From contig CAPGDO010000019.1 in the NCBI GenBank assembly GCA_948616985.1, positions 1-28,711 on the forward strand: DNA of 28,711 nucleotides. Reading direction: 5' to 3'. How positions within the stretch are numbered: the stretch's first letter is position 1; every line of letters begins with the position of its first letter. Below are positions 22,204 through 28,711 of this stretch, piece by piece. Position numbers and translations under genes: made by a program. This DNA is from MGBC163016 sp910588905. GTDB taxonomy: Bacteria > Actinomycetota > Coriobacteriia > Coriobacteriales > Eggerthellaceae. The notes below the pieces were generated by a model. That model saw only the letters and a list, made by a program, of their open reading frames with translations, had not been told where the DNA came from and searched no databases.

Positions 22204-22442
22204 AGAGTCTGAGATCTGTCCCTACGAGAGTGATATCGCAGGGCTTTCGTAGGGATCGATCGAGGATCGACCCAAGGTGACGGCCGAAGGATGCCAGGCA
22301 TGGGAGTGCATGCCGATCGTGACATCGGGTTGATTGCGATCCACCCTTACGGGCAACCCGTCGCTTTGAGGCCTTCGAAGGGGAGGGGGAAGACATGCAT
22401 GGGGGTGTATTGATGTTGGCCCCGCCTGCTCGGGCGGATGCG
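22204..22442 (+). other. Structured leader region upstream of module 3, possible riboswitch or leader peptide
   Basis: This 239-nt stretch has no accepted gene but several self-complementary parts. TCCCTACGA (22219-22227) pairs with TCGTAGGGA (22247-22255). CGGGTTG (22326-22332) pairs with CAACCCG (22354-22360). GGCATG and CATGCC flank a 6-nt loop near 22298-22315. CCGCC and GGCGG flank a short loop near 22424-22439. A weak 40-codon frame (22291-22413) may code a leader peptide, but its ribosome site is poorly placed. No known riboswitch consensus (including the molybdenum cofactor motif) was recognised by eye. No promoter was seen inside it. Confidence 0.45.
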
Positions 22443-22482
22443 CCTTTCCTTGGATAAGAGAGGAGGTATATCCGAGGAAAGG
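22443..22482 (+). promoter_or_regulatory. Hairpin that buries the ribosome binding site of module 3
   Basis: CCTTTCCTTGGATA (22443-22456) pairs with TATCCGAGGAAAGG (22469-22482) over 14 bp, with one T-G wobble and a 12-nt loop (AGAGAGGAGGTA). The right arm holds most of the AAAGGAG ribosome site (22478-22484) of the ATG at 22491. When folded it would block translation. The loop carries a second purine-rich site, AGAGGAGG. This is a direct candidate for translational control of module 3. Confidence 0.7.
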
Positions 22483-22490
22483 AGATGCTC

Positions 22491-24803
22491 ATGGCTAATG
22501 AGGCCAGGATGACCACCGATCGCATGGACGATTGGGTGGTTGGCAAAGATGGTTCCAGTGCTCAGGTAGCAGCGACAGGCAAGAACCTGCCTTGGCAATG
22601 GAAAGAGGATGGTCTGACCGTTACGCGCAGTGCCGCTTGGAGCGCGCCGGGATGCCACCTGGGTTGTGGTGTCAAGGTGTACACAGATGAAAACGGCAAT
22701 TTCGTCAAACTAGAGGGAGATGAAGCGAATCCCTTCAATCAAGGGAGACTATGCATTCGCTGCCTCTCATTCGATCAGGTCATCGAACACCCTGACAGAT
22801 TGGTTTCTCCCTTGATCCGCAAACGTGAAGACCGCGGTAAGGATGCGTGGCGCAAGGCCACCTGGGATGAGGCCTTTGACCTCATCTGCACCACCTTCGA
22901 GAAGATCAAGCAGGAGCATGGCCCCGAAGCTATCCTGTTCGCTTCCGGTACCGGACGCGATATCGCCAATGGAATGTATCGGATGGCCTATTCGTTCGGG
23001 AGCCCCAACATAGCCTATCAGCAGACCGGCGTGGCTTGCTATGGACCCCGCATCACGGCTACGTCCATCATGATGGGCAATTACTGCGTTCCTGATTGCT
23101 CCATGTACTTCGCTGACCGCTATGAGGATCCCCGTTGGCAGCCGCCTGGGGTCATCTTCATCTGGGGCAACAATCCGCTGGTGAGCAATGCCGATGGCAA
23201 TTTCGGCCACTGGATGGTTGATTGCATGAAGCGCGGCAGCAAGACGGTGGTGGTGGACCCACGCCTTACGTGGGTGGCTGCGAAGGCTGATCTGTTCCTG
23301 CGGTTGCGCCCGGGCACCGACGCAGCATTGGCTCTCGCCATCATCAATGTGATGGTCTCTGAAGGTCTCTATGATAAGGATTTCGTGGAGAAGTGGACCT
23401 ATGGGTTCGATGACCTGGTTCAGGTAGCTGCGAACTATCCTCTGGATCTAGCTGAGCTGATCACCGGTGTTCCTGCTGCTAAGATCAGCCAGGCCGCCCA
23501 TATGGCATGGGAGTGCAAGCCTATGACCATGCAGTGGGGTCTGGCATTGGACCAGACGCGCGAATGCATCTCAGGTTCCATGGCTCTTGTGGCCCTGTGG
23601 GCCCTTACGGGGGATATAGACGTACCTGGGGGCATGGTGACCACCCATCAACCCTTTGGTGCTGAGATCTGGCAACCTCCGGCCGCAGAAACGTTCTTGG
23701 ATGAAGAGGTGGTACAGAAGCGCATCGGCTACCACGAGTATCCGCTCTACAAGTACAGTGGCTGTGTGGTGGCTCAGCCGGACATGCTCTATGACGCTTG
23801 CATCATCAGCGTGCCCTATCCCATCAAGGCAGGTTGGTGGCAGAGCACGAATCCGCTGTCCTGTTGTTCTCAGTCTCCCGAAGACAAAGCCTATCAGGCC
23901 ATCATGAATCTGGATTTCAATGTAGTAGTGGATATCTTCATGACCCCTACGGCCATGGCGTGTGCTGAGGTAGTGCTCCCTGTGGCTACCTGGGCAGAGA
24001 AGACAGGCATGCGCAGCATCTGGTACTACATGCAACCCATCAATCCTGCGGTCAGCACGAACGGACGCGATGTCAAGTCTGATCTTCAGATCAATTTCGA
24101 ACTCGGCAAGCGTTGGGCGCCGGATAAGTGGCCTTGGGCGAACGTAGAGGAATTCTTCACTGATCAGATGGGTTCATCGGGGATAGATTACGAACAGCTC
24201 AAGACCATGAACTGGATGTACCCCACCTTCGAATACGAGAAGTACAAGAACGGTAAGCAGCGTTTCGATGGCGCTCCTGGATTCAATACTCCTACTGGTC
24301 GTTTGGAATTCAAATCAACCCTCTGTGAGCAATGGGGCTTCGAAAGCGTTCCCAGTTATCATGAGACCGACAGAGGACCGCTTTCTACACCAGAGCTCAT
24401 GGAAGAGTACCCGTTGATCCTGACCACCGGCGCGCGCAACTGGTCCTACTTCCACTCAGAAGGGCGTCAGATCCCTCGCTTGCGTCACCTGCGACCTGAC
24501 CCGATCATCGAGATCAATCCGGCAGATGCCGAACGTGCTGGCATCCAGGATGGGGAATGGGTCGTTGTGGAGAATGAATACGGCAAGATCCGCATGAAGG
24601 CCGATGTCACCATCGTCGTGCCTGCAGGTGTTGTCAACGTGGATCATGCATGGTGGTTCCCTGAACGAGACGCCGAAGGCTTCTTCGAGACCTTTGCGTC
24701 CAATGCGAACATGCTGGTTCCTCCGGAATATGGATCCACTGGCTTCGGCGCGAACTGCAAGTCGCTCATCTGCAAGGTCTATCGCGATGCGAAGGGGGCT
24801 TAG
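22491..24803 (+). CDS. Module 3 cytosolic molybdopterin (bis-MGD) enzyme, large subunit
   Basis: The 770-residue protein has Fe-S cysteines C55 and C59 (PGCHLGCG) and C88 and C91 (RLCIRC), the same unusual set as module 1 with Ala52 where the first family Cys is normally found. VACYGPRITAT (C183) is the expected Mo-ligand region. VIFIWGNNPLVSNADG and VVVDPRLTWVAAKADLFLRLRPGTDAALALAI are cofactor-binding parts. The C-terminal domain reads YPLILTTGARNWSYFHSEGRQIP and GEWVVVENEYGKIRMKADV. No Tat signal. The ATG at 22491 was preferred to the in-frame ATG at 22485 because AAAGGAG ends just before the latter. The Fe-S subunit follows after 3 bp. Confidence 0.93.
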   Translation: MANEARMTTDRMDDWVVGKDGSSAQVAATGKNLPWQWKEDGLTVTRSAAWSAPGCHLGCGVKVYTDENGNFVKLEGDEANPFNQGRLCIRCLSFDQVIEHPDRLVSPLIRKREDRGKDAWRKATWDEAFDLICTTFEKIKQEHGPEAILFASGTGRDIANGMYRMAYSFGSPNIAYQQTGVACYGPRITATSIMMGNYCVPDCSMYFADRYEDPRWQPPGVIFIWGNNPLVSNADGNFGHWMVDCMKRGSKTVVVDPRLTWVAAKADLFLRLRPGTDAALALAIINVMVSEGLYDKDFVEKWTYGFDDLVQVAANYPLDLAELITGVPAAKISQAAHMAWECKPMTMQWGLALDQTRECISGSMALVALWALTGDIDVPGGMVTTHQPFGAEIWQPPAAETFLDEEVVQKRIGYHEYPLYKYSGCVVAQPDMLYDACIISVPYPIKAGWWQSTNPLSCCSQSPEDKAYQAIMNLDFNVVVDIFMTPTAMACAEVVLPVATWAEKTGMRSIWYYMQPINPAVSTNGRDVKSDLQINFELGKRWAPDKWPWANVEEFFTDQMGSSGIDYEQLKTMNWMYPTFEYEKYKNGKQRFDGAPGFNTPTGRLEFKSTLCEQWGFESVPSYHETDRGPLSTPELMEEYPLILTTGARNWSYFHSEGRQIPRLRHLRPDPIIEINPADAERAGIQDGEWVVVENEYGKIRMKADVTIVVPAGVVNVDHAWWFPERDAEGFFETFASNANMLVPPEYGSTGFGANCKSLICKVYRDAKGA

Positions 24804-24806
24804 GTC

Positions 24807-25142
24807 ATGGCACGCAAGGGTATGCTGATACATTACGATTACTGCACTGGTTGCCATTCATGTGAAGTGGCCTGTCGGGTAGAGCATGGGTTCGCAGATG
24901 GCGAAGGGGGATTAGCTGTCAAGCAAGTGGGTCCGTGGGAATACGCGCCCGACGAATTCCAATACTCGTTCATGCCGGTGATCACCGACCAATGCGATCA
25001 GTGTGAGGATCGAGTGAAGGCGGGTAAGGATCCCACCTGCGTTCACCATTGCCAAGCGAAGGTGATGGTCTATGGCGATGCTGTGGCATTAGGGGCGGAG
25101 GCTCCTGAAGGTTCCAAGTCGGTTCTCTATCATTTCGCTTAA
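24807..25142 (+). CDS. Module 3 small Fe-S subunit
   Basis: The 111-residue protein has C13, C16, C19, C23 (CTGCHSCEVAC) and C63, C66, C78, C82 (CDQC...CVHHC), predicting two [4Fe-4S] clusters. No further Cys is present, so this is the cleanest version of the three. It starts 3 bp after the module 3 large gene, with a ribosome site inside the end of that gene. It would carry electrons to the large subunit from an unknown donor. An imperfect hairpin (GAAGGGA 25163-25169 with TCCCTTC 25194-25200) lies between it and the LuxR gene. Confidence 0.94.
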   Translation: MARKGMLIHYDYCTGCHSCEVACRVEHGFADGEGGLAVKQVGPWEYAPDEFQYSFMPVITDQCDQCEDRVKAGKDPTCVHHCQAKVMVYGDAVALGAEAPEGSKSVLYHFA

Positions 25143-25226
25143 CATCAGAACAGTTGGTATGGGAAGGGATGTGGAAGAGAGGGTGGTTCTCCGTCCCTTC
25201 TAACCTCAGATCTTGGAAGCAGGTTC

Positions 25227-26840
25227 ATGGAACGCATGCGGGTAGCGCAGGTTGAAACAGGACGGTCTCTTGAGGGTGCACCCTCTGACGATGCTGCTGT
25301 GAAGGAGGGCCGATCCGAAGAGGTTCTGGATGAGACCGTTCCCTCCACGATAGGGGGTCAGGTTCTCATGCCCATGCGCGATATGCTGGGCTATTCGTGC
25401 TTCGTAGCCTGGGCCTTCCTCTTTGGGTGGTGTCGCGGCTTATCATCTCCTTACGGAGATGATGTGTTCTTCGTCTCTCGTGCCTTTCTATTTGGCGGCA
25501 TCTTCCTGGGAGCCGTGGTACTCTTCGCTACCCGCGGCGATTTCTTACGTCGGTTCAAGAACACGCCAATGGAATGGATGGTGCCTTTGCTTTGCATGGT
25601 GGCGGGGTTGACATTCATCGTTCCCGTACCGGCAGAGGTCGCGTTCGGATCATGGTGCCTTACGGGTATCGGGCAATCGGCCATGGCGTTCTTCTGGGGC
25701 ATGCGCTTGCGTGTCCTTTCCCGCGATCAGCAGCTCTATGCTATCTGCTGTGGTTTCGTTATCGGGGGATCTGCTCTGGCGATCATGCCCTTCGTGATGC
25801 ACGGATTGGCGGTAGGGGTATCCACCGTGCTTCCGGTGGCTTCTTATGGATTGTTGCGGCTTGCGCGTCAGCGGTTCGAAGGTCATTCGGATCGTATGAC
25901 CATCTGGAATGGGGCCAATAGGGGGCCGTGGGGGTTCCTTGAGCTTCGCAATGCCATCCCTTTTGAAAGCGACCGGAGAATGGTCATCTTCAAGGGCCTC
26001 TTCTCCTGTCTCTACTCCATCTTCTTGGGATTCGTTACGGGTATGGTGCTCTCGGGAGATCATGCTCCTTCCGAGGACGTGGTCATCGGGATAGGGAATA
26101 TCGCAAGTGCGCTCATCATGCTCGTGATCCTTAAGGAGGGCAAGGCAAGCTGGAAGGATCTGCTACCGCGCTTGTTCTTGCCGATTACCTGTCTTTGCAT
26201 GGCAGTGCTGGGAACGCTCTGGCCCACGGAGTGGGTCCTATTGTGCGCACTCCTCCTCTTCACGCTCTTCGGTTGCCTTGAGATCTTGAATGCTTATAGC
26301 GCTTATGTGGGCACGCCGTACGATGCCGTGCGCTGGTTCTGGGAGCTCCAAGCATCGAAAATGGGCAACGCCTTCGGCTTCTTCCTGGGATGGTTGATGG
26401 TCGTGCTGTTCAGCCAATGGCTCATCGAAAGCGGCTACGTATTCCTTTTGGTTTGCTTTGGTTTGAGCATCTTCGCGGTGATCGTGGATTCGTTCCTCTT
26501 TCGTCGATCCGTCTTCGAGACGCCTCAAGAGCCGCTGGATGACGACCTGGCAGAGTTGAGATCAGGGATAGGAGCGTTGAGTGATACCACAGGGGCTGCA
26601 GTTGAGGAATACTATCTGGCTATCAGCCATGAGATGGCGCACGAATTCAAGCTCTCTCCCCGTCAAACCGAGATCTTCATCTATTTGGCGCGAGGGCGCA
26701 ATGTCCAGTTCATCCGCGAGAAGCTCGTGCTCTCCACTCCCACGGTGAAGAGCCATACCTACGCCATTTATCAGAAGCTAGGGATCCATTCCCATCAAGA
26801 GCTGATCGATATGGTGGAGCAAAGATTGAAGAAGGAATAG
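25227..26840 (+). CDS. Polytopic LuxR-type transcriptional regulator 1
   Basis: The 537-residue protein has a polar N-terminus, then about 12 hydrophobic spans from about residue 55 to 430 (SCFVAWAFLFGWCRGL through VFLLVCFGLSIFAVIV), then a LuxR/GerE helix-turn-helix at about 470-535 (KLSPRQTEIFIYLARGRNVQFIREKLVLSTPTVKSHTYAIYQKLGIHSHQELI). Large integral-membrane LuxR proteins of this kind are characteristic of Eggerthella-type bacteria and are often linked to adjacent reductase gene sets. The membrane part could sense a substrate. It lies 84 bp after module 3 on the same strand. Start ATG at 25227 has only a weak ribosome site; a second in-frame ATG lies at 25236. Confidence 0.9.
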   Translation: MERMRVAQVETGRSLEGAPSDDAAVKEGRSEEVLDETVPSTIGGQVLMPMRDMLGYSCFVAWAFLFGWCRGLSSPYGDDVFFVSRAFLFGGIFLGAVVLFATRGDFLRRFKNTPMEWMVPLLCMVAGLTFIVPVPAEVAFGSWCLTGIGQSAMAFFWGMRLRVLSRDQQLYAICCGFVIGGSALAIMPFVMHGLAVGVSTVLPVASYGLLRLARQRFEGHSDRMTIWNGANRGPWGFLELRNAIPFESDRRMVIFKGLFSCLYSIFLGFVTGMVLSGDHAPSEDVVIGIGNIASALIMLVILKEGKASWKDLLPRLFLPITCLCMAVLGTLWPTEWVLLCALLLFTLFGCLEILNAYSAYVGTPYDAVRWFWELQASKMGNAFGFFLGWLMVVLFSQWLIESGYVFLLVCFGLSIFAVIVDSFLFRRSVFETPQEPLDDDLAELRSGIGALSDTTGAAVEEYYLAISHEMAHEFKLSPRQTEIFIYLARGRNVQFIREKLVLSTPTVKSHTYAIYQKLGIHSHQELIDMVEQRLKKE

Positions 26841-26852
26841 GAGGGTCAGGTC

Positions 26853-27026
26853 ATGTGCGGGTATCTCTGCACTGGATGCGGGAAATGCGGGCTTGCGAAG
26901 CCCCGAACGAGGCCGTTCGGCACCTGCTTCGCCTGCGGTCATGTCAATAAGCCGACCGATGAGGTTTGCGCGAAGTGCGGAAAGCCCTTGGCTCGCATGC
27001 CCGGCCAAGCCAGCCGCTCCTCCTAA
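26853..27026 (+). CDS. Small 57-residue eight-cysteine protein
   Basis: The product starts MCGYLCTGCGKCGLAKPR and continues FGTCFACGHVNKPTDEVCAKCGKPLARMPG. Cys residues are at 2, 6, 9, 12, 25, 28, 39 and 42. The last four form a zinc-ribbon like pair (CxxC...CxxC), and the first four have CxxxCxxCxxC spacing that could bind zinc or an Fe-S cluster. The ATG is preceded by GGAGGG (26841-26846) and comes 12 bp after the LuxR gene stop. The gene was not assigned a family. It lies between two LuxR genes that face each other, so it may be a regulator-linked redox or zinc protein. Confidence 0.68.
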   Translation: MCGYLCTGCGKCGLAKPRTRPFGTCFACGHVNKPTDEVCAKCGKPLARMPGQASRSS

Positions 27027-27047
27027 CGGCAAAGGTGTTGGTGACCT

Positions 27048-28592
27048 TCATCCGTTGAAGGCGGTCTTTTCGATCAAGTCTATGAGAGCTTGGTGGGAGT
27101 GAATGCCTAACTTCTGGTATACCGCATAGGTATGGCTCTTCACCGTAGGTATGGAAAGCCTTAGGGCGTTGGTGATATATTCAGTATTCCGCCCATTCGC
27201 CAAGAGCAGGAATACCTCCTTCTGACGGGGTGAGAGGCTATGGTGCTCAGCCAGGGCATCACAGGCTTCTAGCCAGCGATCCCCTTTTGGAGAGAAGGGA
27301 AGAATCGTGGCTGTCTCTTGAACTGCTACTTGCTCTTCCTCATTCACGACAGTCCTTGACATCACCAGTCGCATCTTCTTGAAGAATACATCGTCTAGGA
27401 TGACCACGGCGCAAAGGGAAGCGAACATCACCAGTGCAACGAGGCGTTCGTTCTGGGGTCCGAAGACCAGCAAAGAGCCACCAGCTAGCCATCCGCCCAG
27501 CATACCTACTGATGAGCAGGCTTTCGCGGACCAGCCTTCGAAGATGAATCGGACTGGCATAAAAGAGAGGTAGTTGAATGATGACACTATGCTCATGATC
27601 CAGAGCATAGTGGTTAACGCTCCGCTCAAGGCAGCGAAAGATACAAGGGAAGGAGCAGGGAAAAGAATAGCTATTCCTAAGAAGGAAATGCACGAGAGAG
27701 GGACGAAGGCGTTGGTGATGATCGTGGAAGCTAGTAGCTCATCGTGCTTGAGCAAAAGGAATACCCCTAGGCTTGCGAGGGCTATTGTGAACCCTAAAAC
27801 TGATCCCGCCACTACTGTTCCACTAATCGATACGGCAGTGATGAGCGCGATACCGAATAGATAGGCGAACATGAATGAGTGAAGGCCCTTGAGCATCACT
27901 TTCGATAGCTCCGCTTCGCGCAGGGTAGCGATGATATTCTGCGTGCGCTTGCAGAAGCGTCCATCGGCTTCTGACGCTTTGAGTGAGTGGCTTTCGAATG
28001 GATCAGTGAAAGCGGCACGCAAGTACGATCTGACGAAGAGAGTGGTCCAGGTTAGGGGGAGTACTGCCAAACCTACCATCATGAGATCGGCATACATGAG
28101 AGCAAAGAAGAATGTGGTGACACCGGCGAGGGCCATGGCCCTGCATATCGTGCGGCAGCATAGATCGACAGGGAGCATTCGCATATGAAAGAGCCAGAGA
28201 AAGAACCAGAGCGCTTCTCCGGCACCGCTGACCATCCATGCAGCTTCATAGGCTCCGCTTTGCCTGAAGAGCGGAAGGGGGAGGAGGTAGGCCAGCGGGG
28301 CAGATATCAGTAAAAAGGCTATTCCTGGGAGTATGGGCGAAGGTCGTGAGAGCCGCCTTAGAGCAAAGATGCAGAGCAGGGATGCAGCAGCAGTTCCTGT
28401 CAGGAACAGCAGGCGCGTGATGAAGAAGCCGAAAGAATCGTCAGATCTCATGACTGGAGGACTGTTTTCGAAGCCGCCTAGGCAGAGTACGCTGAACGTC
28501 CAGGCGAAGAAGCAGCTCAGCCCAGCAGTGGTGCCCCAGGGCATGGGAGGAAGCTGAGATGCCGCACCGCTTTTGAAGGGAGCATCATTCAT
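27048..28592 (-). CDS. Polytopic LuxR-type transcriptional regulator 2
   Basis: The 514-residue protein has about 12 hydrophobic spans (GLSCFFAWTFSVLCLGG through LVALVMFASLCAVVILD) and a C-terminal LuxR helix-turn-helix: SLSPRQKEVFLLLANGRNTEYITNALRLSIPTVKSHTYAVYQKLGIHSHQALI. The helix-turn-helix is close to regulator 1 (identical KSHTYA and YQKLGIHSHQ), the membrane part is more divergent, so they are paralogues. The ATG at 28592 follows GGAG at 5-nt spacing. A longer frame to 28670 would need a start without support. A four-codon minicistron overlaps the start, as in module 1. It faces regulator 1 and may control a neighbouring operon. Confidence 0.9.
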   Translation of the reverse strand: MNDAPFKSGAASQLPPMPWGTTAGLSCFFAWTFSVLCLGGFENSPPVMRSDDSFGFFITRLLFLTGTAAASLLCIFALRRLSRPSPILPGIAFLLISAPLAYLLPLPLFRQSGAYEAAWMVSGAGEALWFFLWLFHMRMLPVDLCCRTICRAMALAGVTTFFFALMYADLMMVGLAVLPLTWTTLFVRSYLRAAFTDPFESHSLKASEADGRFCKRTQNIIATLREAELSKVMLKGLHSFMFAYLFGIALITAVSISGTVVAGSVLGFTIALASLGVFLLLKHDELLASTIITNAFVPLSCISFLGIAILFPAPSLVSFAALSGALTTMLWIMSIVSSFNYLSFMPVRFIFEGWSAKACSSVGMLGGWLAGGSLLVFGPQNERLVALVMFASLCAVVILDDVFFKKMRLVMSRTVVNEEEQVAVQETATILPFSPKGDRWLEACDALAEHHSLSPRQKEVFLLLANGRNTEYITNALRLSIPTVKSHTYAVYQKLGIHSHQALIDLIEKTAFNG

Positions 28593-28711
28593 AGGCGCTC
28601 CATCCTCTCGCTTCGCGCAGGTAAGAGAACCGTAGTTACTCAGTGGCAGAGTCAAAGCTATCAAATGCATACAGAGCTGATAATTGCGTTACCGTACGAA
28701 ACAGCCCCTAC
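28593..28711. other. Upstream region of LuxR regulator 2, no gene seen
   Basis: This 119-bp right edge holds the four-codon minicistron (28603-28589) overlapping the ATG of regulator 2 and no convincing gene. No clear promoter boxes were identified. The promoter may lie outside the window. Confidence 0.4.

Noticed and set aside
22291..22413. 40-codon frame in the module 3 leader as a real gene
   Set aside because: The ribosome site abuts the ATG and the frame crosses inverted repeats. It was kept only as a possible leader peptide within the leader feature.
22204..22442. Molybdenum cofactor riboswitch
   Set aside because: Context would suit it, but the conserved sequence blocks could not be recognised by eye. 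It is left as an unassigned structured leader pending a covariance search.
1..28711. CRISPR arrays, insertion sequences, prophage genes
   Set aside because: No regularly spaced repeats, transposase or phage-like frames were seen on either strand.

Overview
The window looks like a chromosomal segment from an anaerobic actinobacterium of the class Coriobacteriia, most likely an Eggerthellaceae-type gut bacterium. The basis is moderately GC-rich coding DNA with GTG and TTG starts, several cytosolic molybdopterin enzymes each paired with a small two-cluster Fe-S protein, and large polytopic LuxR-type regulators of a kind typical of Eggerthella and its relatives. No species is claimed. The window has two parts.

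Left part (1-13445) is mixed housekeeping and transport DNA. In order it holds: a DHA2-type efflux transporter fused to a CBS pair, coaD, a DJ-1/PfpI protein, a PRC-barrel protein read away from a CorC/HlyC-type CBS membrane protein, tRNA-Leu(CAA), a LytTR response regulator followed by a membrane-anchored exported protein, a 55-residue protein, a lipoprotein, a thioredoxin with a CPHC active site, a peptide deformylase homologue that lacks the catalytic Glu, a CDF metal exporter, an ABC substrate-binding lipoprotein and permease with no ATPase, and a Phd/RelE-type toxin-antitoxin pair.

Right part (13446-28711) is an accessory catabolic or respiratory island. It has three paralogous modules, each a large bis-MGD enzyme of about 770-795 residues plus a small Fe-S protein of 111-123 residues. 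Module 1 is on the minus strand. Modules 2 and 3 are on the plus strand, and module 2 is preceded by two MFS transporters. None of the large subunits has a Tat signal, so the chemistry should be cytoplasmic and the substrates would be brought in by the MFS proteins. The architecture matches the group that contains catechol dehydroxylases, pyrogallol-phloroglucinol transhydroxylase and acetylene hydratase. Substrates cannot be read from the sequence. Module 2 has lost all cysteines of the N-terminal Fe-S site of the large subunit, while modules 1 and 3 keep a non-canonical four-Cys set.

Regulation is unusually visible in the island. A perfect 12-bp inverted repeat lies between the divergent module 1 and MFS genes. 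A 330-nt structured leader precedes module 3 and ends in a 14-bp hairpin that buries its ribosome binding site. Two multi-membrane-span LuxR proteins face each other at the right end, with a 57-residue eight-Cys protein between them. Two genes, module 1 large subunit and the last LuxR, share a four-codon minicistron overlapping the start codon.
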